From contig MJCC01000003.1 in the NCBI GenBank assembly GCA_001766655.1, forward strand, positions 753,115 through 817,114: a stretch of 64,000 bases of DNA. The letters are read 5' to 3'. Each line of letters opens with the position of its first letter. Position 1 is the stretch's first letter. Made by a program: the position numbers and the translations under genes. The notes under the pieces were generated by a model. That model did not search any database and had not been told where the DNA came from. It was given only the letters and a program-made list of their open reading frames with translations. Origin of the DNA: Phytomonas francai. Its lineage: Eukaryota; Euglenozoa; Kinetoplastea; Trypanosomatida; Trypanosomatidae. Below are positions 1 through 9,925 of this stretch, piece after piece.

Positions 1-2
1 AA

Positions 3-2357
3 GCTGAGGGGGTTAGGGGCAAGCCTTACCAGCCCATTTCTCAAGAGTTGCCCGCACAGACACCAGTGTCTCCAATGCAAGGCAGGGAATTTGTGGGAAA
101 AGAGCCTAATGTGATTGGGGATCTCAGTGACCTCACGCCCGGGCAGCGTGCTGCACAAGAGGTTCAGATCATGGAACGACAAAAGCAGCAGAATTTAGAA
201 AAGATGATGATGCGACAACATGGTGCTCAAAAGGCAGATAAGCCAACCGAATTTCCGCGTGAAATGCATCCAACTTCACTGCAGACAGGTTCGAACGACC
301 GTCTTTCTATTAACGCTCTTATTGAGGCTTACGACTTGGAGAAGAAAAAGATGTCCAACCTTCGGCAGAAGGAGCGCTTACTGAATCAGAAGCAGTCCCC
401 GGTAGCCCCGTTGAATCACCACCTCGTCGATAATGCGCACCAGCAGATGGTGCACGGCTACAGGGCTCCTGAGAATGCCCTCGGTGCGAAGGGCCCGGCG
501 AGGCAGGTTTCGACCGCGGCACGACTGCCTCCTATGGGGGGGGGACCCAGCAATCCAATTTTACCCGCAAAAGATCCTAACGCCCGTCCACTACCTCAAA
601 CCGGATGCGGAAGGGCAAGCAGTCACTCCAAGGACCCTACTACTGCTGAACCGGCTTTACGTTTCCTGACACCTCAATATACTCCTTCCAAGATGGTTCC
701 TTTGTATAGAGCACCAATACTCCCTCCTTTGCCATCGCTTGGTGAGGGTGGTACAGAGGAGGTGAAAGGTGATCGAAATATAGAGACAACGCAGGTAAGA
801 CCCCCCTTGTCTCAGGAGAAAGAAAACTGCCCCAGAAGTGAGCTAAATGACGTGGTTCTTGAGATGACATTGTTGCTATCTCGCTTTACAATGAGTATGC
901 GGGGTGTAGAAGACAAGAATGGGGGAAATGACCCAGAAATGGCCGCTGCTTTGGACTCGAAGCGGGAGGCGGAGGCTAAATTAGCCATAGGAAATATTGA
1001 CGATACCGCCATGGCAACCTCAAAATCTGGTAAAGACTCTTGTATGAGCGGTAGAGACTTTCCCTCCCTACAAACAACTCACACCTTTGTAAAGACATGG
1101 AATAAGGAACAGCTTGAAGTGCAAACAGTTAGCGAAGAGTTTACAGACACACTGGGCACGCGACTAGATGTTGGAAGGCTCCAAGCACAGCCAGAGCAAG
1201 GAGACCTTTCTACAGAAATATTAGAGAAGAATTTTCAACAAACTGAAGAACGAAACTCTGCCCAGACTTCGTCTGACCCTGAAGGCAAGGCAGTTCTCTC
1301 TGAGGGATCTACGCAGATTTCGGGCAGCTACTCATTTGGCGCTAAATCTGAGGTGGTGGCCAGTGCTGTCGATCGTGCTCAAAATGATTCACGCCAATGT
1401 GAGTCCAATGCAGATTCAAAACAAACCAACTTCTGCATTAATAGGAGCGATCTGGGCGCTAATGTGCAGTCAAAGTCTTTCACTTCCGAACCTGTGGCGG
1501 ACCGAACTCGGAATTTAAGCAACGGGAGACGATTAACCTCCTCCTCGTTGAGGAGGAATTCGAATGTAGACTACCCGGTGGTGAAAGGTCCTTCCAAAGG
1601 TCTTTCGAGAGGCGACCTCAATGCTTTGTGGAGGGACTCTGCGCTGAAGTACTTTGATGGAAGTTGCATCTGTGGTGGCACACGGGTGCGGGGCTTTTTC
1701 TCGAGCATTTATGGCTCGTTTGTGTGTTCGTGTGATGCTTGCTGCCGTGTGAGCGGCTCGGGCTATGGCGTCGAATGGCTCCATTTGCCCAAAGTAGGCG
1801 ATATCGAAGATGTGCTAAACTTAATGTACCCGGACACTGAAGACGCAATGAGTGCTGAAAATGGAGACGAGGTGAATATTCCTGTGAACTGTTTCGCCGG
1901 TGCAGTTCCGGGTGATGACAACGGAGAAAAGAGGCTCATAAAACTCAGTCCCGAAATTCTACTCACCCCATCCGAGTACCATTTTACGATTCTCGTAGAC
2001 GTTGCTGATGATGATTACTATGAAGGAATCAGAAGACCCGAAGTTGATGCCACTAATTATCCTGTTTCTAAACTTGATGAACCAATGTCTGGCGAGGACA
2101 AGGGCTCGGACCGCGGCAGATGCGACATGGCTGATCCTTCAACCGACACTTTGCAGTGTCTACAGCGACCACAGGCCTGTCGGAAGGAGGAGGAGTATTT
2201 CAGGGTTCACTTTTGTCCGACATGTGGGTGCGTGTTAGGGATGGAGCACGACGGAATCGAAGGTCTGTTGCTATCCAAGCTGTTGCTGGTGCCAGCCAGC
2301 GCGAGTGTTCTTCATCAATTTGAGCAAATACTGGACGAGCTGGAGGGTAAATCGTAG
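3..2357 (+). CDS. GFA/CENP-V zinc-fold protein, 5'-partial
   Basis: The reading frame is open from the left window edge and has no ATG before it, so the true start lies outside the window. About the first 530 visible residues are low-complexity and probably disordered, rich in Ser, Gln, Glu and Lys, with short charged helical stretches. The C-terminal part carries the zinc pattern of the glutathione-dependent formaldehyde-activating enzyme/CENP-V fold: CICGGTRVRGFF near 1664, CSCDACCRVSG near 1726 and FCPTCGCVLGMEHDGIEG near 2213. The family normally has a short spacer between its second and last cysteine pairs. Here about 160 residues, many acidic, separate them. Family members are small carbon-sulfur lyase-like enzymes or chromatin-associated (CENP-V), so catalysis cannot be inferred. 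The domain call is fairly sure; the biological role is unknown. Confidence 0.75.
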   Translation, partial: AEGVRGKPYQPISQELPAQTPVSPMQGREFVGKEPNVIGDLSDLTPGQRAAQEVQIMERQKQQNLEKMMMRQHGAQKADKPTEFPREMHPTSLQTGSNDRLSINALIEAYDLEKKKMSNLRQKERLLNQKQSPVAPLNHHLVDNAHQQMVHGYRAPENALGAKGPARQVSTAARLPPMGGGPSNPILPAKDPNARPLPQTGCGRASSHSKDPTTAEPALRFLTPQYTPSKMVPLYRAPILPPLPSLGEGGTEEVKGDRNIETTQVRPPLSQEKENCPRSELNDVVLEMTLLLSRFTMSMRGVEDKNGGNDPEMAAALDSKREAEAKLAIGNIDDTAMATSKSGKDSCMSGRDFPSLQTTHTFVKTWNKEQLEVQTVSEEFTDTLGTRLDVGRLQAQPEQGDLSTEILEKNFQQTEERNSAQTSSDPEGKAVLSEGSTQISGSYSFGAKSEVVASAVDRAQNDSRQCESNADSKQTNFCINRSDLGANVQSKSFTSEPVADRTRNLSNGRRLTSSSLRRNSNVDYPVVKGPSKGLSRGDLNALWRDSALKYFDGSCICGGTRVRGFFSSIYGSFVCSCDACCRVSGSGYGVEWLHLPKVGDIEDVLNLMYPDTEDAMSAENGDEVNIPVNCFAGAVPGDDNGEKRLIKLSPEILLTPSEYHFTILVDVADDDYYEGIRRPEVDATNYPVSKLDEPMSGEDKGSDRGRCDMADPSTDTLQCLQRPQACRKEEEYFRVHFCPTCGCVLGMEHDGIEGLLLSKLLLVPASASVLHQFEQILDELEGKS

Positions 2358-3578
2358 TGTCATATCGTCTTTTAGGTGCCTGTATCCATGAGAGAGTTAT
2401 TAGATGACATGCACAAGAATACACAAATAGAATAATATGAGGTACTGTCTCGAGCACAACTATTTTGTTTGTGTATTCTTGTCTATTAAAAATCTTCAAT
2501 TAGACTGGTGCGTTGCAGAATCATGGATATTCAAGGAGGGGGAGCAGCTTGCTTTATGGACTCTTTCCCCCATCTCACTGCAATCGCTCTATACCCCACT
2601 AATCTGTATATATTATTGATTGGATTTTGGCTCGTTTTATTGAGATTTTAAAGTAAACAAAAGCGATCGAAGGAAATGTTTTAATCAATATACCCTAAAA
2701 TGTGAAATTCATGCTTGCTATGTTTTTTCTTGCCTACGCTTCGAATTTCTTTTTTCCCGTGTGAACCTTTGCTCGATAAAATAATTGTGTTCCTTGCTTT
2801 GTCAATAAATACTTAGACATTTTTATTTATTTTACGCTACTCTGTTATTTTTATTTTCACATCTCACCCTTTATTTTTGCATTTTTTATATTCGTCATGA
2901 TGTTTAGCCACACGCATAGAAATGTGGTAATAAAGCTCTTCAGACACCTGTAGTAGCGATAGTTTTCCATTTCATTACACTTTCTTGAATCATAGTCTTG
3001 ACCTCAGGTATATAGGCAATTGGGATAAAAATGAAATTGTTTTGGATCTCTTTTAATGCCAGCGCATGCGCGGGATGGCAAATGTACGAGTTTCTCTTCC
3101 CTTTTCTTAACACCTGGCATATGCGGCTATTCATAATGCTATTGTTTGGGGTGATTTAGCAGTGTTGTAGTCATGCTTTCGATTTGCCGCGGGGTCACAG
3201 TGCTGGTGCAGTGTAAAACTGTTTGTCGCGAAGGCAATGGTGCTGGCACATTTTTCTCTGTTCAATGTTGCACCATATTGGTGAGTCTTACTCGCCAAAA
3301 TCTAATCCCCCCCCCTCCCCCTCCACAAAAATAAGTAGCAAGAAACGCTCATATTTAATATCCTTCGAAATGCAATTCATTGTAGAGTTTTTTAATGTTT
3401 GTTCCTATTTTTTACGTTTCATCTCAACAATAAGGCGTGCCCATGTTACGAGTTAGACCTTTATGAATGGTTGCCTGAGACAGAATTCCCCTTTTTTCCC
3501 CTAGAAGGTATAGAGATAATTTTTCACTTCCGCTACTTTTTTTTCCCCTAAGCTCTTAGAGGGGATTCTTCAGATATC
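2358..3578. other. Intergenic region, no gene seen
   Basis: AT-rich DNA between two same-strand genes. Short reading frames on both strands show no conserved features. A C-rich run lies near 3307-3325. The right end holds pyrimidine tracts that serve the downstream gene as trans-splicing signals. Confidence 0.6.
3531..3552 (+). promoter_or_regulatory. Probable trans-splice acceptor (polypyrimidine tract plus AG)
   Basis: A T/C tract runs from about 3531 to 3549 and is followed by AG at 3551-3552, 26 bases before the ATG at 3579. This is the normal arrangement for spliced-leader addition in trypanosomatids. It supports both the start of the downstream gene and the organism assignment. Confidence 0.6.
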
Positions 3579-4205
3579 ATGTCGATAGCACGTGTCGTCT
3601 CCTCACGATTGCGTGTCCTCCAAAGAAATTACTTATCGCGTCGTGGGGGACGAGTAAATGTCGTACATACCTCCACGGCTGTGGAGTATGCTCCTGGCTA
3701 CATTGCACCCCATAAGAAAGACTTGAATACATGTCCACGCATCATTGATGCCGAGGTGATTCATGGCGACGAGCAGAGCTTTTGGACCGCACGACGGGAT
3801 TTTTACCGGAGCGGGGCCCTTCGTTCACACTATCCCATCTGGGATCGGCAGGCACAGGCCTTGATCATGTTGATGCGTCAGGTCCCGCGTGTTCCACAAG
3901 AGGCGGCGTTTCGTCTCTTCACGTTGGGCTTAAAATTGTTGCTGATCCCAAGGCTGATTATGAATGCAGAGCTTCTTCTGCCATCGTGGGTACTCATGAA
4001 CGCCGAGGGTCTTCTCTCGGAAAACATTTCGAAGAAGGATGGCGAGAATAGTCCCACAAAGAACTTTTCTGGGCATGATAGTACGGCACAGGCAGCTGGG
4101 GTTGGAGTTTGCTCAACTCAATCTTCCGATGAGGAAGGGAAAGCCGTGGGGAATGCAAAAAAAGATGAGCCCAATCCCCCGAAAGATTCAAACAAAGTTG
4201 AATAG
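3579..4205 (+). CDS. Probable mitochondrial protein, unrecognised (208 aa)
   Basis: The ATG lies 26 bases after a good splice acceptor. The N-terminus is rich in Arg, Ser and Leu and has almost no acidic residues over about 45 positions, which resembles a mitochondrial targeting peptide. The central part (about residues 65-105) has a conserved-looking aromatic/basic segment, FWTARRDFYRSG. It is followed by a hydrophobic stretch around residues 108-145 that could be one membrane-associated helix pair. The C-terminal 60 residues are polar and low in complexity. I do not recognise the family. The size and layout would fit a kinetoplastid-specific subunit of a mitochondrial complex, but that is inference only. 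Confidence 0.7.
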   Translation: MSIARVVSSRLRVLQRNYLSRRGGRVNVVHTSTAVEYAPGYIAPHKKDLNTCPRIIDAEVIHGDEQSFWTARRDFYRSGALRSHYPIWDRQAQALIMLMRQVPRVPQEAAFRLFTLGLKLLLIPRLIMNAELLLPSWVLMNAEGLLSENISKKDGENSPTKNFSGHDSTAQAAGVGVCSTQSSDEEGKAVGNAKKDEPNPPKDSNKVE

Positions 4206-4482
4206 GTAGTATGATGGGAGGGTTTGGAACCATTACATCATATTTATGAGGAAGTGTAGTATTCTTCTGTTTATGAACATTGTGTAGAGTACGACAGGCA
4301 CGCGCGCATCCCAAGATGTAGTCTGGAGACAAATCCTGTCGTGATGTGTTGCCTTTTATATATACTATTGGCATTTTTACCCTTTTGGGGCTTATACATA
4401 TTTATAGACGGAACACTTCTTCGAGACCTTTTTTATTTTAAACCTAGAAAAGTAATCAGCGAGGTTTCGTTTGCACTCAAGC

Positions 4483-4520
<38 letters not shown>

Positions 4521-4574
4521 GATCGCATTTCTTCAGCCCCTTTCTGAAAAGATCATCAAACATAACCTTTTTCA
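4206..4574. other. Intergenic region with (TA)n tract
   Basis: AT-rich spacer holding a pure TA tract at about 4485-4517. A pyrimidine-rich stretch follows, about 4526-4575, just before the ATG of the tRNase Z gene. No gene seen. Confidence 0.6.
4485..4517. repeat. (TA)n microsatellite
   Basis: An uninterrupted alternating TA tract between the 208-residue protein gene and the tRNase Z gene. Similar tracts recur in most intergenic regions of this window. Confidence 0.9.
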
Positions 4575-7500
4575 ATGTCTCAATACATTCAATTGCTGGG
4601 GACAGATACACCCAATGGCTTTGGTGGATGTTGCTATTACGGGACTTTGGACCATCCTGGCTTGCAAATTGGCTCCTCATTGCCTTGCCCACCATCTCTG
4701 GGCTTTTCCGCTCCAGCTACCTACCAAAACCTTCTACAACTTCCCCTGGAAACTGCGATGGCTCGCTTGGGGGTAAGTTCTGAACTAGATTCCAAGGGCT
4801 GCAGCTCCTCGACTGTTGAAGAGGGGTTTCCTATTAACAAAAATACCTTGAGTAAAAAGTCGCCCATGAGCGTCAGCGGTAGTGAGGGGTATTTGTTTTT
4901 CAATTGTCCTGAGGGAACGCAGCGTTTTAGCTCGGAGGCAAACATTAAACTAACTAAAATTAAGGGCTTCTTTTTTACAAGATGGGGAGGCAAGCGCCAA
5001 AAGCCAGCGATAACACAGCCCACTTCGCTTCATCACGCAGAGGATAACAAGGATACTGAAGCCAATGACAACCAGTGCGGATGCAAAGCCAACGACAAGA
5101 AAGCGAACACCAGCAGTGAAGCGCATGACGGTGCATGGGATACGCTGGCAGCCGCCGCTGCGTCGGCGGGTACGGCTGTGATGGGTCTGCCAGGGTTACT
5201 TTTCACGATCAACGATGCTGGTGTGCAGCATGTCAATATATTCGGCCCAAGTAGTGCGCAGCTCGCTCTTCAGGCGTGGCTCTCCAAGATGGATGGCGAT
5301 CACACTCCTGGTACATCTGAGAAGGAAACACTTGTGCGGCACATGGCTGGTCTGGAGCAATTCCTAGTGGCTCTTCGTGTTAGTTACTTTTCATACCGCC
5401 CTATGGTTTTCCGCATGCTAACCCCTACGTTCCCACCTTTTTTGTCGGTTCTTAAGAAGGCAATAAAAAAGATCTCCTGTGGAACAGAACAGGACGTTTC
5501 CACTAGTCCAGTCGCCCAATGCCTTTCCTTGTCCCCATCGACGCAAAAGGCGGAAAAACCCACAGCGGTACCGAGGAACGAAACCTTTCTTTTGCCACCG
5601 CCCCCTCCGGCTTTAACTCCCCTTCCAGTACATATGGAGCTAGGAGGGATAAGGATAAGTTTTGATGGAAAAGTACCATTTATTGTGGCTGTACTCCCTC
5701 TAAGTTCCCAGAGCGTTCTGATCGCATTCCGTGTATCGGGTGAGGTCGTACGAAATCACATCAACGATGCGCACATACGCAATGATGAAGAGGAGCCACG
5801 AGAGGGGGCCTCCGCGGTGGACGCTGGTGATGTCGAAAATACATTTTCGGAATTTCTACCGGATTTGTCAGAACTGGTGCTAGGCTATGCCATTGTGAGT
5901 GCGCCACAGCCTGCGTTCGATGCAAGTCGGGCTCGCGCTCTTGGCGTGCTGCCAGGCCCTAAGTACGCACAGCTTAAACAGGGCATCGCCGTGTACGCGG
6001 ATACCTGTGCGGGTGAAGGAGGTAGGAAAATTTCACGACGAACAAGGCGTGCTGGCGAGGGCACGGCTTCCCTAGGAGGGATTTCTGCAGAGAAGCACCA
6101 TCGCAGTTCTCATACCGGGTGTGATTCGGGTGCGCGTGATGGAGGCTTAATCTTCCCCAACGCGGAAGCCGCCTCTGCTCCGCCTGCGCAGCGTGAAAAT
6201 CCTGAGCTGGAGCCGAAGCACCAAACTCGACTGGTCGAGCCATATGAGGTTACGTTTCCCACTATGGCCAGTCAGCACCTTTACGTATCGTTGGTGTTGG
6301 ATGGCAATAGAGCCACGGATGTTCGTGCTGCCCTAGAGCGGCTGCTGGGAGCTTGTGATAGGAAAAAGAAGGAGACATTGGAAGGGTTAAGTAGTGCACC
6401 TGGGCAAACGCAGGGCCTTTCTTCCTGCGACGATCTGGAGGAACGCACGGTTAGCGAGGGGGACTGCGGTGAGCTGATTCGAGTCTTAACGCAGTCGTTT
6501 CCAAACTTAGCATACACCTCTTTGTCTGATTCTTCGGATCCCAATACTTGTGGAAGTGAGCAGAAGCGCAAGTTGCGAACGGTAGTCATCCGTCACGTTG
6601 TACACGTTCAGCCGCTTTCCTACTTCAAGCTATTCGATGCCGGATATGGTAATTGTGAGGTTCATAAGAGAGGCTTCAAGACCCCTCCGGAGGCTCATTT
6701 TCATCCGTTACCTCTCCACGAGAGCGTCTACCAGAGGTATCTCAGTACCATTTTTGGAACGGTTCACCATTCGGTGAAGCATTCGTGCTCCCCTATGTTC
6801 TCCTTCACGATGGCAGACCTCCTTGAGACGGATATTTCGGCCCCTGTAGACCCCCCCTCCGGTCTCTCGCGCAACGCCTTTGAGTCCACCAATGCTCAAC
6901 CGGAGAAGGAATGCACCGGTGGCAACGCACGCCGTCCCTCGCGCCCGGACCTTTTCACCAAACATCTCTTCACCGCCTTTGTCCAGAAACACTTCACGGC
7001 CTTCCCGACCGCGCTGGTGCATCGGTATCACCTCCACGCGATTGCGCCAGGAGGCTTTCCCGTCCCCGCCCACGCGAGGGGGGGGGCCGGGGAGGTTGGG
7101 AAGGTTGGGGAAGCCGCGTCCGGGCCCTTCTGGCCGTACTCGTTGAAGCTCCACTGCGTGCCGCCGCACCACGCGTGCCCCGCCCTGGCCTCGCCCTTGG
7201 CGATCCACACCGACGGCGGGGGGAGGGGGGGGACGCAGTGCATTCGCTACCCCGACCCCCCCACCGCGCAGGCCCTCCTCTCCGCGGGCTTCCGCGCGAT
7301 CCTTCGCGCTTTGCCGGAGGAGAGGGCGGCGGAAAAGGGGGAGGGCGGCGGGGCGCTGGGCTTCCTCGGGACTGGCTCCGCGGTGCCGAGCAAGTACCGC
7401 AACGTCAGCGGGGCCTACCTCGAGCTGCACCTGCCGGCGTGCTGTTTCGGCCCGGCGCGGTCTTTGGCCCCGGGCCATCCGGCGGGGCCCGACCTCGGGA

Positions 7501-9323
7501 ACGAAGAGCGGCAAGGGGGGGATCTGGCCGCCCTCGCGGGGACTTCGGGCTCCGATGCTTTGGACTCCGACCCACCACGCCAGAGACGCGGGGTTGTGAT
7601 CTTGGATTTTGGAGAGGGTAGTCTGGGGCAGCTATCGCAGCTTTTATCGCGTGGAAGCCGTCGCTGTAGAGTTGATTCGGATAAATACGAGGACGACGAC
7701 GTGGAACTTTCTCGTTTTGTGTTGGATGTGGAAGTTGTTTTCATATCCCACGGCCACGCCGATCATCACCTTGGCTTGCTTTCTTTTCTATCACTTCGAC
7801 ATTTCTACCTTGAGTATCGGAGGGTGACGAGATGGAAACAACAGCCACAGAGGGACGACCATGAGTTCGACCCTTTCGTAGAACATGAGGCCGAAAAACT
7901 TCTAATCGTGCTTCCAGAAGAGGTGTATGAGTTCATGAACTTGTCTTGGTTCACTCTTTGGCCGTACAATACATGGATCGAGCAAGAGTGTGAGTTTGAC
8001 ATAATCCCAAGCATGGGTGGCGCGGTGACTTACGGTGGCTTCGCGGGTTCCGGGGTTACGCCGGAAAATGCTGCTGTTGGTTTAGGTCATGGGTCTGTTC
8101 CCACCATGCAGGGTGGCGTTGGCGTGGGTGAGGTTGCCTTCACCTTTGATGGGGCGGCGAGAGAGGAAAAATCGCATAGGCAGAGAAGTGAATCCCAAGC
8201 ACCGCTGGTTGCGGCGAGCGGTGCCATGGATGAGGCGATGACGTCAGAGGTCACGTGCTTACCGCGTCTAAGGGCGCGGTTAATGCGATGGAATGATTCG
8301 ATTGCTTCGCATTTCGGACGACCGAGGGTGCAAGGGGAGGGACTCTGGGATGCGCGGGTGCTCAAGGTAGACCACCCGGCCAACGCCCATGCGCTCTTGC
8401 TACGCTTTCCATTTTCGTCGTCCTTTTCTTCCGAATGTGGTGGGGGTGGCGGGCTGGGCGTCAATGCATCGCAGGTTTTACTTTTCTCGGGGGACACGCG
8501 GCCCTGCCCGTTTCTTGTTGCCCAATGCCGTTTCTTCTGCGCGCATCAAACCCATTCGGGAGGCATCGTCAATCGAGAGAAAATCTCCAGCGGCAATCTC
8601 CTCGACGCGCGCTACGCCCCGGCGCCGCATGCTCGGCCAGATGCCTCGGCCCGTGCATTGGGAGAAGGTTACACGGTGCAGGAGGGTCCGGGCCCTTTTA
8701 TTTGCCTTCACGAGGCTACCTTTGGCCCCGGCTTTGAGGCAGAGGCGATCAGCAAGAAGCACTCTACGCTCCCGGAGGCGTTGGATATCGGCGCGCAGAC
8801 CTGGAGCGAGTTCGTCGTGCTGAATCACTTCTCGCAGCGCTACCCGAAGCTTCCGGGACAGATGGAAGGACATCTAAAGGAAAGCGTCGTGGATGTCCGG
8901 CTCAAGCGAAGCCGGACTGGGAGCTGCACCGACCCGTCGGCGAACTCTCTGATCTCGTCTGCATCACTTGAGCAGCTTCCCAAAGAATTCAAAAGGGGTG
9001 ATGATGGTTATGGAAGCGACCTCACCAACGTGGAGAATTCGGTTCAATCTAAAGTTCCATCATGCCCATCGCCGAAGATGTACGCGTCTGGAGAGGAGTA
9101 CGACCAGGCCGCGCAGGAAGTTATCGGCAGAAATCGATTCGCACAAGGGGCACGGCAACGGCCGGCTTCGAACGTGTGTTTTGCGTTTGACTTGATGCGG
9201 CTCTCATTTTCGGATCTCTGCTCCGGATCGGTGGCGTCACGTCTGCCCATTTTTGTCCGTCTTCTGGAGGAGTATGAAACCTGGGAAGTGGGCACAACCC
9301 AAAGATTGCGGGATAGCGCATAG
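4575..9323 (+). CDS. Long-form tRNase Z (ELAC2 type), 1582 aa
   Basis: Endonuclease that removes 3' trailers from precursor tRNAs. The C-terminal half has the full metallo-beta-lactamase set: FLGTGSAVPSKYRN near residue 930, the zinc motif HGHADHHLG near 1059, SGDTRP near 1305, HEATF near 1379 followed by KKHST, and NHFSQRYPK near 1416. The N-terminal half keeps the degenerate lactamase domain of long-form enzymes: LGTDTP at residues 8-13, FFNCPEGTQRF near 115, and GLPGLLFTINDAG near 205. At 1582 residues it is about twice the length of human ELAC2. The extra length lies in polar or Gly/Pro-rich inserts, including one between the PSKYRN and HGHADHH motifs. The protein starts directly in the first domain, so no obvious organelle signal precedes it. 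Positions of about 6840-7570 are extremely GC-rich compared with the rest of the gene. Confidence 0.92.
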   Translation: MSQYIQLLGTDTPNGFGGCCYYGTLDHPGLQIGSSLPCPPSLGFSAPATYQNLLQLPLETAMARLGVSSELDSKGCSSSTVEEGFPINKNTLSKKSPMSVSGSEGYLFFNCPEGTQRFSSEANIKLTKIKGFFFTRWGGKRQKPAITQPTSLHHAEDNKDTEANDNQCGCKANDKKANTSSEAHDGAWDTLAAAAASAGTAVMGLPGLLFTINDAGVQHVNIFGPSSAQLALQAWLSKMDGDHTPGTSEKETLVRHMAGLEQFLVALRVSYFSYRPMVFRMLTPTFPPFLSVLKKAIKKISCGTEQDVSTSPVAQCLSLSPSTQKAEKPTAVPRNETFLLPPPPPALTPLPVHMELGGIRISFDGKVPFIVAVLPLSSQSVLIAFRVSGEVVRNHINDAHIRNDEEEPREGASAVDAGDVENTFSEFLPDLSELVLGYAIVSAPQPAFDASRARALGVLPGPKYAQLKQGIAVYADTCAGEGGRKISRRTRRAGEGTASLGGISAEKHHRSSHTGCDSGARDGGLIFPNAEAASAPPAQRENPELEPKHQTRLVEPYEVTFPTMASQHLYVSLVLDGNRATDVRAALERLLGACDRKKKETLEGLSSAPGQTQGLSSCDDLEERTVSEGDCGELIRVLTQSFPNLAYTSLSDSSDPNTCGSEQKRKLRTVVIRHVVHVQPLSYFKLFDAGYGNCEVHKRGFKTPPEAHFHPLPLHESVYQRYLSTIFGTVHHSVKHSCSPMFSFTMADLLETDISAPVDPPSGLSRNAFESTNAQPEKECTGGNARRPSRPDLFTKHLFTAFVQKHFTAFPTALVHRYHLHAIAPGGFPVPAHARGGAGEVGKVGEAASGPFWPYSLKLHCVPPHHACPALASPLAIHTDGGGRGGTQCIRYPDPPTAQALLSAGFRAILRALPEERAAEKGEGGGALGFLGTGSAVPSKYRNVSGAYLELHLPACCFGPARSLAPGHPAGPDLGNEERQGGDLAALAGTSGSDALDSDPPRQRRGVVILDFGEGSLGQLSQLLSRGSRRCRVDSDKYEDDDVELSRFVLDVEVVFISHGHADHHLGLLSFLSLRHFYLEYRRVTRWKQQPQRDDHEFDPFVEHEAEKLLIVLPEEVYEFMNLSWFTLWPYNTWIEQECEFDIIPSMGGAVTYGGFAGSGVTPENAAVGLGHGSVPTMQGGVGVGEVAFTFDGAAREEKSHRQRSESQAPLVAASGAMDEAMTSEVTCLPRLRARLMRWNDSIASHFGRPRVQGEGLWDARVLKVDHPANAHALLLRFPFSSSFSSECGGGGGLGVNASQVLLFSGDTRPCPFLVAQCRFFCAHQTHSGGIVNREKISSGNLLDARYAPAPHARPDASARALGEGYTVQEGPGPFICLHEATFGPGFEAEAISKKHSTLPEALDIGAQTWSEFVVLNHFSQRYPKLPGQMEGHLKESVVDVRLKRSRTGSCTDPSANSLISSASLEQLPKEFKRGDDGYGSDLTNVENSVQSKVPSCPSPKMYASGEEYDQAAQEVIGRNRFAQGARQRPASNVCFAFDLMRLSFSDLCSGSVASRLPIFVRLLEEYETWEVGTTQRLRDSA

Positions 9324-9331
9324 GAAGAAAG

Positions 9332-9350
9332 ACGCACTAATATAGTGCGT
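9332..9350 (+). other. Perfect hairpin in the tRNase Z 3' UTR
   Basis: An 8-base-pair perfect stem (ACGCACTA with TAGTGCGT) and a 3-base ATA loop begin nine bases after the end of the tRNase Z coding region. It would form a compact stem-loop in the transcript. Its function is unknown. Confidence 0.75.
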
Positions 9351-9684
9351 TCCGAAAGGGGTACTGCGCGAGGGTTTTTGACAAATGAAACCACACACAT
9401 ACGCATACATATGGATAATACTTCGAGTAATCAGCTTTACTTTCTGTACACAGTTTTGTGTCGAATGAAAAAGGGATTTGGCTTAGTAGCTATTTTTGCA
9501 TATGCATGTCTTCGTGCGCTTCAATACAACCATACTCCGTTGACATTGTTTGCAGTTGAAGGGGGGGTTGCAAGAGCAATTAAGAAGACATTTTTTGAGC
9601 CTTGACAAGCGTATTTTCACTGCATACCATTTCAGATTTTGCTCTCTTTCCCATGTCTTAAAAAAATTGTCAAGGAACACGCCA

Positions 9685-9742
9685 TACATATCTATATCTC
9701 TATATCTCTATATAGATATAGATATAGATATATATATATAGA
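9685..9742. repeat. AT-rich TATATC/GATATA repeat
   Basis: Tandem short units (TCTATA, then GATATA) run into a (TA)n tract, giving an imperfect inverted repeat centred near 9713. It is simple-sequence DNA in the spacer before DNA polymerase beta-PAK. Confidence 0.8.
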
Positions 9743-9925
9743 TCAATAGATAGAAAACGGAGACTCAAGGGAAGTTCGAGTGTAGCTAGTGGTTTGTCAC
9801 ATAAAAAGTTATTTGACAGTTTTAGTTGTTTAGTTTATCGCATTGCGTGTTTTGCTAATACTTTATAATTTAAAGTGTCATAGAATACCTATATTTATTT
9901 ATCTTTTCAAGGAGAAAAAGAAGAA

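Larger units (their letters stand above)
9324..9925. other. Intergenic region with hairpin and AT repeats
   Basis: Holds a strong hairpin directly after the tRNase Z stop and an AT-rich repeat at about 9685-9742. A pyrimidine tract ending in AG near 9910 probably serves the downstream polymerase gene. No further gene seen. Confidence 0.6.

Noticed and set aside
9685..9742. Possible transposon-type inverted repeat
   Set aside because: The inverted repeat is imperfect simple sequence; no target-site duplication, reverse transcriptase or transposase frame lies nearby.
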